DNA of 56,751 nt from a virus. Below are positions 33,340-41,085 of the stretch, piece after piece (the stretch's first letter is position 1; each line of letters starts with the position of its first letter). Location of the stretch: IMG/VR virus record IMGVR_UViG_3300028384_000458, positions 1 to 56,751 of that record; one strand, written 5' to 3'. The notes under the pieces were generated by a model, which was given only the letters and a program-made list of their open reading frames with translations, did no database searches and was not told the origin of the DNA. A program made the position numbers and the translations under genes.

Positions 33340-33829
33340 AGATAGTACGCATCAATGTGTCTACGTTCTTCTTTAGTCTTGCTAAATCTCCATTATTATC
33401 AATAGTATAATCACACATCCATTGTTCGATGCTCATTGAACTAACATCTTCTGCAGGCAAGTGATCTGAACGATCTACCCAGATAGCATAGTCAAAAATT
33501 TCCTCATTTTGCATTGCAAAAAATTCACGCTTGTTGCGTAAGCCGCAATAAATGTCGTGTTCTTTAAATAAATTGCGTCCAAGACGTGCTAGGTCGTCAC
33601 GACAATAATCGTGTATCATATTATACCATTCAGTGCGATGATTATGACGATCTAAAAAACATTCTTCTTCGTTAGCATAACCATACTTGTCTTTTAAATC
33701 TTTAAAAATAAAAAGCTCACTACAAAATTTAGAACTAGACTGAAAACTATATCCGTATTGTTCTAAAAATTCACAAACAGTGTCTTTGCCGTGTCTTCCA
33801 TGACCGACAATAAGTAACTTAGGTAGCAT
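33269..33829 (-). CDS. dNMP kinase-like protein (T4 gp1-like), 186 aa
   Basis: LLIVGHGRHGKDTVCEFLEQYGYSF has the P-loop form GxxxxGKDT that is characteristic of T4 gp1 deoxynucleoside monophosphate kinase, followed by acidic and Arg-rich segments (RDDLARLGRNLF, AIWVDRSDHLP). It would supply dNTP precursors. The upstream in-frame ATG (33913) is rejected; the ATG at 33829 follows a sigma70 promoter and GGAG. Length is less than T4 gp1 (241). Confidence 0.75.
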   Translation of the reverse strand: MLPKLLIVGHGRHGKDTVCEFLEQYGYSFQSSSKFCSELFIFKDLKDKYGYANEEECFLDRHNHRTEWYNMIHDYCRDDLARLGRNLFKEHDIYCGLRNKREFFAMQNEEIFDYAIWVDRSDHLPAEDVSSMSIEQWMCDYTIDNNGDLARLKKNVDTLMRTIFRNQGLSLPASTTLPLFAEFSDN

Positions 33830-33856
33830 ACAATAATCTCCGTAGAATATTTGTAT

Positions 33857-33885
33857 ATTATAAGTTCTTATGCAACCTTTGTCAA
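33857..33885 (-). promoter_or_regulatory. sigma70-type early promoter of the dNMP-kinase-like gene
   Basis: Minus strand TTGACA (33880-33885), 17-base spacer, TATAAT (33857-33862), leader of ~27 bases with GGAG before the ATG at 33829. The promoter overlaps the end of the 71-aa gene. Confidence 0.85.
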
Positions 33886-34083
33886 CCGTTTTTCTGCTTG
33901 GCGCTTTGCCCAAGCTGCTTCAAATCCTAGTTCGTGAATAGGTGCTTCGTGATTGCCCCATATTCTAGCAAAGTATGATTCGTAAGTTGAGCGTATATCT
34001 TTTTCGCTCCATGATTCGGGAATAAGCTGTCCTTTTACCATCCAGTAAAAACGGTTTGCTTCTTTAAGTTCAAAGTATGTCAT
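33868..34083 (-). CDS. Small conserved-looking protein (71 aa)
   Basis: Aromatic- and charge-rich: MTYFELKEANRFYWMVKGQLIPESWSEKDIRSTY (given in parts: YFELKEANRFYW and IPESWSEKDIRSTY) and a closing FEAAWAKRQAEKRLTKVA. It has proper coding character and its end holds the next early promoter. A possible promoter with a TATAAT box lies in the gap and the end of gp13. Function unknown. Confidence 0.6.
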   Translation of the reverse strand: MTYFELKEANRFYWMVKGQLIPESWSEKDIRSTYESYFARIWGNHEAPIHELGFEAAWAKRQAEKRLTKVA

Positions 34084-34120
34084 ATTGTACTTACAATATA
34101 ACTAAATTATAGCGTTAACA

Positions 34121-34876
34121 TTAGCCAATAGTGAACCCGTATCCAACACCGCCGGCAACTTGTGTTTTAACTTCTTCCTCAAGTTTTTCCATTTCCTGCT
34201 GTGCTTCAGCTTTTAGTGCATCGCCATTGAGAGTGCTTCCGCCTTGTGGTCCTGCAATAGTAGCAAATTTTGAACGTGCTTCCCCTAGCATATACTTACA
34301 ACTTGCAAGAGTATAATCTTTAAGCCATTGTTTTACTAGGTAATCGTTTAGTAGTTCACTGTCTGGACGATAGTTATAGCAATATAGTAACAAATTTTCT
34401 TCTGCTCTAGGACGTTGTAGTAGCGTTAACTGTTTAGTTGTTGTATTCCATTTGAACTCAATAAAACTACCAAACATACGTCCTACAAGTTCTTGATACT
34501 GTGAGAACATATCATATGTTGCAAGGCCGCCTAAATTTGACGAACTTAATAGATATGTATTAGTGTATGCCATATTAAACGGTTCAAACAATGTTCCACC
34601 GTCGCCTCCACCTGTGCGTGATCCAATTGATCTACGAAAGAGCTGACGTACTTCCATTACTTCTGCAGGAAGAGTGTAAGTGTTTTGATCAATAACTGTT
34701 GGCATAAACATATATGATTCTTCTACGCTGTTGTCAGAACGCTGTCTAAAACGTGTTAATGCTTTTGTTAGTGCAGTTTCGTAGTGAACTGGATCTAATT
34801 CAACATCGATCATTCCGCCACCTAACATTGCGTGTACGTAATCGAATATTTCTTGTTTTTGTGTTGCTAGTGACAT
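34121..34876 (-). CDS. 13: Neck protein gp13
   Basis: gp13 forms part of the neck that seals the DNA-filled head for tail docking. The start MSLATQKQEIFDYVHAMLG, the VELDPVHYETALTKALTRFRQR block, AEVMEVRQLFRRSIG and the late LKDYTLASCKYMLGEARSKFATI segment are diagnostic of marine gp13. 251 residues versus 309 in T4. Leader of 18 bases with GGAG from the bidirectional late promoter. Divergent from gp14, with which it works. Confidence 0.88.
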   Translation of the reverse strand: MSLATQKQEIFDYVHAMLGGGMIDVELDPVHYETALTKALTRFRQRSDNSVEESYMFMPTVIDQNTYTLPAEVMEVRQLFRRSIGSRTGGGDGGTLFEPFNMAYTNTYLLSSSNLGGLATYDMFSQYQELVGRMFGSFIEFKWNTTTKQLTLLQRPRAEENLLLYCYNYRPDSELLNDYLVKQWLKDYTLASCKYMLGEARSKFATIAGPQGGSTLNGDALKAEAQQEMEKLEEEVKTQVAGGVGYGFTIG

Positions 34877-34894
34877 ACTATTTCTCCGTACAAG

Positions 34895-34910
34895 TATTTA
34901 TCGATAAATA
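34895..34910. promoter_or_regulatory. Overlapping bidirectional late promoter (palindrome)
   Basis: TATTTATCGATAAATA is a perfect 16-base palindrome made of two back-to-back GATAAATA late boxes: 34895-34902 firing left to gp13 (18-base leader, GGAG) and 34903-34910 firing right to gp14 (five bases to the ATG, leaderless). Confidence 0.8.
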
Positions 34911-34915
34911 TGTAT

Positions 34916-36289
34916 ATGCCAAGACTAAGTTTATACAAACCAGAAAAGGGTAACGACTATGCATTTCTTGATCGACAGATCACAGAAATGTTTACAGTAG
35001 GCGGTACGGATATTAACATCCACAAGTACTTAGGTCCTGTTAATCCCGACGAAGATGATGCAACAGCAGACAAGCCTCGCTACGATGCTGTTAAAGAAAC
35101 TAATATTCAAGACTTGCTGTTTTTAGAAAATAGAGATAGAAAGTACGATACAGACATCTATACAATGCGTGGCATTTATAATGTACAAGACGTAGACTTT
35201 AATTTATCGCAGTTTGGTATGTTTTTAGATAACGACACACTGTTTATGACTATTCCAATTAATAGTAGTGTAAAAACACTTGGCAGAAAAATTATGAGCG
35301 GCGATGTTATTGAATTACCGCACATGAAGGACGAATACGCTCTTAACGATTACAAAATTGCACTAAAACGTTTTTATGTTGTAGAAGACGTTAATCGTGC
35401 TTCTGAAGGATTTTCGCCAACTTGGTATCCGCATTTGTATAGACTAAAACTAAAACAAATTATGGATAGTCAAGAATATAAAGAAATACTTGACTTACCA
35501 GCAGATGCAGATGAAGATAACGGTGATACTCTTAGAACATTGTTATCTACATATGAACAAGAAATGCAAATCAACGATGCGGTAGTAGAACAAGCTGAAG
35601 CAGATGCTGGAAAAAGTGGTTACGATATAGGACACTATTATACACTTAACACAGACAAGGATGGAGATGTTCAAGTTGAGCAAGTAGGCGGCGAGACTGT
35701 TACAACACATCCTGCTAAGCCAGGCTATGACGGATATCTATTAGGAGATGACGGAGCACCTAACGGCGAAAGTTTTGGTCACGGAATACAATTTCCTCTT
35801 GGTGCAGAATCAGGTGATTACTTTTTGCGCACAGATTTTTTACCTAAGCGTATGTTTAGATATGACGGCACTAGATGGGTTAAGGTACAAGATTCAGTAC
35901 GTATGACTATGACAAACAGCAACGACAGATTAACACAAAAAACATCTTTTGTTAATAATACCGATTATACATATAACGACAGAGTCATTAGCGACTTTAT
36001 ACAATTAACTGAAGGCGATACACAGTTTACTACAGATATTGATTATCCAATAACTGGACTATACCTAGTGTTGAAATATAAAACAATTGAAGATGGTTAT
36101 GTTATTGCAGACCACGACGGACTTATTACAGATGACAGTACTGGAAAAGCAATCGTAACATTACCTATAGTTAATGGCGCACAAGCAACCATTAAGTATA
36201 CAGGACAATGGGAAATTATTGTATTCAATAACAGAGAAGCACAGAGACAAGGTCTTAGTGAAGTGCTTAGACCTAAGGCAGACTTATAA
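34916..36289 (+). CDS. 14: Neck protein gp14
   Basis: gp14 works with gp13 in the neck. MPRLSLYKPEKGNDYAFLDRQ, the LLFLENRDRKYD segment, MRGIYNVQDVDFNLSQFG, GDVIELPHMKDEY and ASEGFSPTWYPHLYRLK are typical of the marine gp14 family. 457 residues versus 256 in T4, with a C-terminal extension (domain with DGYLLGDDGAPNG and RMFRYDGTRWVK). The ATG at 34916 is preferred to 34910 because of the five-base spacing from GATAAATA and family starts. Confidence 0.82.
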   Translation: MPRLSLYKPEKGNDYAFLDRQITEMFTVGGTDINIHKYLGPVNPDEDDATADKPRYDAVKETNIQDLLFLENRDRKYDTDIYTMRGIYNVQDVDFNLSQFGMFLDNDTLFMTIPINSSVKTLGRKIMSGDVIELPHMKDEYALNDYKIALKRFYVVEDVNRASEGFSPTWYPHLYRLKLKQIMDSQEYKEILDLPADADEDNGDTLRTLLSTYEQEMQINDAVVEQAEADAGKSGYDIGHYYTLNTDKDGDVQVEQVGGETVTTHPAKPGYDGYLLGDDGAPNGESFGHGIQFPLGAESGDYFLRTDFLPKRMFRYDGTRWVKVQDSVRMTMTNSNDRLTQKTSFVNNTDYTYNDRVISDFIQLTEGDTQFTTDIDYPITGLYLVLKYKTIEDGYVIADHDGLITDDSTGKAIVTLPIVNGAQATIKYTGQWEIIVFNNREAQRQGLSEVLRPKADL

Positions 36290-37719
36290 TGCAGCATTTT
36301 TATGACGGACAAATAAGACGTTATCTTACTCAAATGATTAGGATGATGAGTGGGTTTTCTTATAAAGACGGAAAAGGCAATCTTACACAAGTTCCTGTAA
36401 TGTATGGAGACATTACAAGACAAGTTGGAAGTATTTTAAGAGACAACTCAGAAAATAAAATTCCAAGTGCTCCTAGAATGGGCATTTATGTCACTGGCCT
36501 AGAAATGGACAGAACACGAACTAGCGATTCTAGTTATGTAAGCAAGGCACACATTAGAGAACGTGCTTATGATTCTGATGCTAACGAATATTTAAAAACA
36601 GACGGTAAAAATTATACTGTCGAGCGTTTAATGCCTACTCCGTATAATTTAACTGTTAACGTAGATATTTGGACTACAAACACAGAACAAAAACTACAAA
36701 TTATGGAACAAGTCCTAATGTTGTTTAATCCAAGTTTAGAAATTCAAACAACAGATAATTACCTAGACTGGACTAGTTTAAGTGTTGTTAACTTAGAAAG
36801 TATTAACTGGAGTAGCAGAAGTATTCCAACAGGAACTGAATCAGAAATTGACGTTGGCACACTTTCTTTTCAAACTCCAATATACATTAGTCCACCGACT
36901 AAAGTTAAGCGCCTTGGTATTGTTACAGATGTTATTGCTAGAGTGTTTCAAGGCACAGAAATTGACGACATTGACGATGCTGCTGAAATTAGTACTAAAA
37001 TCTATATTGATGACGATGGTAATTTACAAAGAGGCAAAACTGAAGCATACTGGGAAAACACTCAAACTAGACTTTCAATAGCACCAACTAACTACCAAAA
37101 TACAGGCTTACATGTTCTTAACAAAACAATTAAACTAATTAACAAAGGTATAGTAGGAGGAAAAACTTGGCCAGAGTTCTTGCTTGCTTTCCCACAAAAG
37201 TTCCAAGACGGAATTACACAAATTCGATTGACTCGTGCAGATATGAGTTTTGATGTTATAGGTTCTATTGCTATTAACCCGCTAGACGAAACAGAAGCAA
37301 CAGTGTCGTGGGACGAAGATACTATTCCAACAGATACACCTATTGTTAGTGATGTAGGATCTAGAAGTAAAATTGATTATATTATCGATCCTACAAAAAC
37401 TAATCCAAACGATCTACAATTATCAGGCAATCCAAGAATTCTTATACTAGGAGACATCGGACACAAGTCAAACGCAGACGGAGCAGATGCTTGGAAAAAT
37501 CTAGACAATACAGATTTTGTAGCAAGTACTAACGATATAATTGAATGGGACGGATCTAAGTGGACTATTGTATTTGATGCAGACGTTGACCTTAGCGTTT
37601 ATGGAACAGTATATGTTACTAATCTAAACACAGGTGTACAGTATAAGTTTGACGGCGACGACTGGTTACTTTCGTTTGAAGGCGAGTATCCAAACGGTAC
37701 TTGGAGTCTAAATTTCTAA
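36289..37719 (+). CDS. 15: Tail completion / sheath stabiliser gp15
   Basis: gp15 caps the tail and binds the neck. RRYLTQMIRMMSGF, QVPVMYGDITRQ, APRMGIYVTGLEMDRTRT, LMPTPYNLTVNVDIWTTNTEQ and QIMEQVLMLFNPSLEIQ parallel T4 gp15 (272 aa) in order. The 476-residue protein carries a C-terminal extension with a DGDDWLLSFEGEYPNG ending. It is TAATG-coupled to gp14. The gp13-gp14-gp15 set is complete though gp13 is on the other strand. Confidence 0.85.
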   Translation: MQHFYDGQIRRYLTQMIRMMSGFSYKDGKGNLTQVPVMYGDITRQVGSILRDNSENKIPSAPRMGIYVTGLEMDRTRTSDSSYVSKAHIRERAYDSDANEYLKTDGKNYTVERLMPTPYNLTVNVDIWTTNTEQKLQIMEQVLMLFNPSLEIQTTDNYLDWTSLSVVNLESINWSSRSIPTGTESEIDVGTLSFQTPIYISPPTKVKRLGIVTDVIARVFQGTEIDDIDDAAEISTKIYIDDDGNLQRGKTEAYWENTQTRLSIAPTNYQNTGLHVLNKTIKLINKGIVGGKTWPEFLLAFPQKFQDGITQIRLTRADMSFDVIGSIAINPLDETEATVSWDEDTIPTDTPIVSDVGSRSKIDYIIDPTKTNPNDLQLSGNPRILILGDIGHKSNADGADAWKNLDNTDFVASTNDIIEWDGSKWTIVFDADVDLSVYGTVYVTNLNTGVQYKFDGDDWLLSFEGEYPNGTWSLNF

Positions 37720-37732
37720 CATAATTACTTGT

Positions 37733-38167
37733 ATGAGCAAGCAAATTATTTGTAGTGGAGCACTACTATATTCTCTCGATACTAAGCGTTTCTTATTTTT
37801 ACACAGAGCAAATGGTAAAAACAAAGATGTGTGGGGCCTAGTAGGCGGTACAAACGAAGGAGAAGAAACTCCTTGGGAAGGGCTAAAGCGTGAAATCTTT
37901 GAAGAAATCGGCGAAGTAGAAATTAAAAAAACTATTCCTTTAGAAACCTTTGTATCTAACGACACTAAGTTTCATTTTCATACCTATCTTTGTGTAATAG
38001 ACAACGAATTTTTACCTAAACTAAACGACGAGCATAACGGTTATGCTTGGGTAGAGTTTGGTAATTGGCCGAAGCCGCTACACTTTGGACTTCAAAACAC
38101 TTTAAATAAAAAAGTAAATTTATCTAAACTAAAAACTGTATTCGAAGTAATAGATTTACTTGACTAA
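37733..38167 (+). CDS. Nudix hydrolase (144 aa)
   Basis: A perfect Nudix box is present (G39 x5 E45 x7 R53-E54 x2 E57-E58 x G60). Nudix proteins cleave nucleoside diphosphates linked to another group. The overall size and the FLFLHRANG and WGLVGG segments resemble GDP-mannose or (d)NTP hydrolases. It lies between gp15 and hldE. No strong promoter or ribosome site is seen in the 13-base gap. The substrate is unknown. Confidence 0.85.
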   Translation: MSKQIICSGALLYSLDTKRFLFLHRANGKNKDVWGLVGGTNEGEETPWEGLKREIFEEIGEVEIKKTIPLETFVSNDTKFHFHTYLCVIDNEFLPKLNDEHNGYAWVEFGNWPKPLHFGLQNTLNKKVNLSKLKTVFEVIDLLD

Positions 38168-38188
38168 CTAGACAAAAGGTAGTATAAT
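38160..38188 (+). promoter_or_regulatory. sigma70-type early promoter of hldE
   Basis: TTGACT (38160-38165), 17-base spacer, TATAAT (38183-38188), six bases (AATATT), then the ATG at 38195. It starts inside the end of the Nudix gene. Same leaderless geometry as primase. Confidence 0.85.
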
Positions 38189-38194
38189 AATATT

Positions 38195-39334
38195 ATGAAA
38201 GTCTTAGTTATTGGTGATATAATAATCGACAAGTATGTATACGGAACAAGCACACGTTTGAGTCCGGAAGCACCTGTGCCTGTAGTTACACAAGAACGTA
38301 TTGTAGAAACAGTAGGCGGAGCAGGACTTGTATACGAAAACTTAAAAAGTCTAGGCGTAGATGTAGACCTATTTGATTATTACTATCCCAAAAGCACTAA
38401 AACAAGAGTACTATGTGATGGACATTACATTACACGCATAGACGACGATGTTATTGTACCTGGTGAAAACACACTAGAAGACATCCTAAAAAAAGATTTT
38501 AGTCAATACACATATGTTATATTAAGCGATTATAACAAAGGTGTATTAGAACATTCAAATAATATTATTGCACACCTTAATAGTTTTGGTTGTAAAGTAA
38601 TTGTAGATCCTAAACGCCACGCAAGTTGCTATGAAGGTGCTTGGTTAGTTAAACCTAATGGTTCAGAATTTGAAGGCTTAGGATTTACAAAATGGCTTGG
38701 CAATATTATTACTACAAATGCATCTAAGCCTGTTATAGCAGAAATTGACAAAGAATATTATACTATATCAGTAGAACCTGTAGAAGTGTCAGATGTTACA
38801 GGAGCAGGAGATTGCTTCTTAGCAGCATTTGTCTATGCACTTACTAAAGGTTACGATTATCAAAAAGCATTAGAACTTGCAGTACAAGGTTCAACAGAAA
38901 GTGTTAAACACGTAGGCACATACGTTCTTACAGAAAAAGATCTAAAAAAACGTGTTGTGTTTACAAACGGATGTTTTGATGTATTACACAAAGGACACCT
39001 TACATTGCTAAAAGAAGCTCGTATGCAAGGTGATAAGTTAATTGTAGGTCTTAACAGCGATGATAGCGTAAAGCGTTTAAAAGGCGCTCTAAGACCGTTT
39101 AACGATGTAGAAACACGTATGGAGCAACTATTGTTAATTCCTTATGTAGACGAAGTTATTGTGTTTGACAACGACACTCCGTACGAGCTAATTAAAGAAC
39201 TAAAGCCAGACTTAATTGTTAAAGGTGGCGATTATACTGTAGAAGAAATTGTAGGACACGATCTAGCACCTGTGCATATTGTACCTACAGTCGAAGGCTA
39301 CAGCACAACAAAAATTTTAGAGGCACAAGAATGA
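38195..39334 (+). CDS. hldE: HldE: heptose-7-phosphate kinase / heptose-1-phosphate adenylyltransferase
   Basis: This bifunctional enzyme performs two steps to ADP-heptose for LPS core. Residues 1-245 are a PfkB-type kinase (VIGDIIIDKYVYG, GGAGLVYENLKSLG, DVTGAGDCFLAAF with TGAGD at 202-206). Residues 252-379 are the adenylyltransferase (FTNGCFDVLHKGHLTLL with HxGH at 265-268, LNSDDSVKRLKG, IVKGGDYTVEEIVG). At 379 residues it is ~100 shorter than bacterial HldE (~475), the loss being in the kinase lobe, but the key motifs remain. Overlaps hldD by four bases. Confidence 0.92.
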   Translation: MKVLVIGDIIIDKYVYGTSTRLSPEAPVPVVTQERIVETVGGAGLVYENLKSLGVDVDLFDYYYPKSTKTRVLCDGHYITRIDDDVIVPGENTLEDILKKDFSQYTYVILSDYNKGVLEHSNNIIAHLNSFGCKVIVDPKRHASCYEGAWLVKPNGSEFEGLGFTKWLGNIITTNASKPVIAEIDKEYYTISVEPVEVSDVTGAGDCFLAAFVYALTKGYDYQKALELAVQGSTESVKHVGTYVLTEKDLKKRVVFTNGCFDVLHKGHLTLLKEARMQGDKLIVGLNSDDSVKRLKGALRPFNDVETRMEQLLLIPYVDEVIVFDNDTPYELIKELKPDLIVKGGDYTVEEIVGHDLAPVHIVPTVEGYSTTKILEAQE

Positions 39335-40149
39335 AAATTTTAATTACAGGACACAAAGGATTTATTGGTCAAAATTTAACTTTTTATCTTCAAAATGATC
39401 ACGAGTTATTTGGCTACGAATGGCAAGAAGAACATTTACCAGAAGTTGAAGGTTTTGACTGGGTGATACACGTTGGTGCTATTTCAAGCACAACAGAACA
39501 AAATGTTGATAAAGTAATGCTACAAAACTATGAATTTAGCAAGTGGTTATACAATCAATGTAATACCAAAGGTGTAAACTTTCAGTATGCATCTAGCGCA
39601 AGTGTGTACGGACCTAATGCAAAGTTTGGAGAAGATGATCCTAAACTACCACAATCTCCGTATGCGTGGAGCAAATATTTGTTTGACAGATGGGTATGGC
39701 AGCAGCAACACAACGTTGTAGTTCAAGGCTTCCGTTATTTTAATGTATACGGTCCACTAGAAGATCACAAAGATGATCAAGCAAGTCCTCTAACAAAATT
39801 TATTAAGCAAGCAAAAGAAACAGGTACTATCACACTGTTTGAAAACAGTGACAAATATGAAAGAGACTTTGTTTTTGTAGGCGATGTGTGTGAAGCACAT
39901 AAGCAACTGTTAGAAAACAAAGAACGAGGATTGTATAATATTGGTACAGGTAAAACAGCAAGTTTCCAAACGATTGCAGATCTAATTGCAGAGAAACATA
40001 ATGCTAGTATTAACTACATACCAATGCCTGAACACTTAAAATCACAGTATCAAGAATATACTTGTGCAAACATAGAAAAGTTAAGTAAAGTTACAGATAT
40101 TAATTTTGCAACAGTAGAGGATTATGTAAATGGAACAGCAACCAACTAG
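39331..40149 (+). CDS. hldD: HldD-like ADP-heptose 6-epimerase
   Basis: HldD converts ADP-D,D-heptose to ADP-L,D-heptose. ILITGHKGFIGQNL is the GxxGxxG Rossmann site, HVGAISSTTEQNVDK is the HldD-specific block, YASSASVYG and YAWSKYLFD give the S-Y-K catalytic set, and GFRYFNVYGP and the ending LKSQYQEYTCANIEKL are HldD traits. 272 residues versus ~310. With hldE and gmhB it nearly completes ADP-L-glycero-D-manno-heptose synthesis; GmhA is not seen. Confidence 0.9.
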   Translation: MKILITGHKGFIGQNLTFYLQNDHELFGYEWQEEHLPEVEGFDWVIHVGAISSTTEQNVDKVMLQNYEFSKWLYNQCNTKGVNFQYASSASVYGPNAKFGEDDPKLPQSPYAWSKYLFDRWVWQQQHNVVVQGFRYFNVYGPLEDHKDDQASPLTKFIKQAKETGTITLFENSDKYERDFVFVGDVCEAHKQLLENKERGLYNIGTGKTASFQTIADLIAEKHNASINYIPMPEHLKSQYQEYTCANIEKLSKVTDINFATVEDYVNGTATN

Positions 40150-40561
40150 AAAAAGCGGCGTAGATCAAAAAGGTTGGGGCTACGAGATGATTTGGGCAAC
40201 CAACGATAAGTATTGCGGAAAGATTATGGCATTTACTAGAGAAGGTGCTATGACAAGTATGCACTTCCATAGAGAAAAAGACGAAACTTGGTTTGTTAAT
40301 CAAGGCAAATTTAAGGTTCGTTATATTGATACATCAAATAGTATAATGTATGAAAAAGATCTTAAAGAAGGTGATGTATGGCACAATCCGCCACTACAAC
40401 CACATCAGCTAATTTGTTTGTCTAAAGAAGGCAGTATTACAGAAGTTAGTACACCTGACAGTGTAGAAGATAACTTCCGTATTGGACCCGGTGACAGCCA
40501 AGTTGCTGAACAAAATAGAGCTAGTTTAGAAGCTCAGGCTAAAGCGTCTGCAAATTCATAA
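40130..40561 (+). CDS. Cupin protein at the heptose locus (143 aa)
   Basis: WGYEMIWATNDKYCGKIM and MTSMHFHREKDETWFVNQGKFKVRY (HxHxxKxE metal site), then EGDVWHNPPLQPHQL, form a ManC-type cupin. It overlaps hldD by 20 bases and is convergent with gmhB. A sugar-phosphate isomerase/epimerase role fits; it may also fill the missing first step of the heptose path, which is speculative. The last ~25 residues are low-complexity. Confidence 0.75.
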   Translation: MEQQPTRKSGVDQKGWGYEMIWATNDKYCGKIMAFTREGAMTSMHFHREKDETWFVNQGKFKVRYIDTSNSIMYEKDLKEGDVWHNPPLQPHQLICLSKEGSITEVSTPDSVEDNFRIGPGDSQVAEQNRASLEAQAKASANS

Positions 40562-41085
40562 AGATTGTTATAAATCTTAGTTTGCTTTTTAAGTTCTTTT
40601 TGAGCAAACGTATTAAGTTTTTTCTCAGCTTCATTGCCATAGCCCGTTCTTACTAAAATAGGATGGGCTTTTGCTTTTTGTGCTGCTTTTAAATCGTTAA
40701 ACTTATCTCCAACATAAAAGCCGTTTTTAAAGTTTACACCGATTTCTTTTTCTGCACGTTCAAACATACCAGTATTAGGTTTTGCGTAAATATCATCTTT
40801 TAAGTTTGTAGTTGCATAATACAATCCGTTAATACTGCGAATGCCTGCTTGACCCATTAACTGCAACATATAATCGTGTACAATATCGACATCTGTAGGA
40901 GTCATCATACCTTTCATGATGCCTGCTTGGTTAGTTAGGATTACAATATCATATCCTTTTTCACGCATCATTTTAATTGCTTCAAAACTTCCAGGAATAG
41001 GTTCAAACTGCTCTGGCTTAGTTACATATGTACCTAAGTCTACATTAATAGTTCCGTCTCTATCTAATCCAATTACCTTTCTCAT
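40534..41085 (-). CDS. gmhB: GmhB-like heptose bisphosphate phosphatase (HAD)
   Basis: GLDRDGTINVD is HAD motif I (DxD), VILTNQAGIMKG is motif II, KPNTGMF and GFYVGDKFNDLKAAQKAK supply motifs III and IV. The sequence order and length (183) match GmhB, which removes the 7-phosphate from heptose 1,7-bisphosphate. The zinc-binding cysteine cluster found in many GmhB proteins before the KPxxGM motif is absent (YYATTNLKDDIYAKP instead). The ATG at 41085 overlaps the halogenase stop as ATGA. Confidence 0.82.
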   Translation of the reverse strand: MRKVIGLDRDGTINVDLGTYVTKPEQFEPIPGSFEAIKMMREKGYDIVILTNQAGIMKGMMTPTDVDIVHDYMLQLMGQAGIRSINGLYYATTNLKDDIYAKPNTGMFERAEKEIGVNFKNGFYVGDKFNDLKAAQKAKAHPILVRTGYGNEAEKKLNTFAQKELKKQTKIYNNLYEFADALA

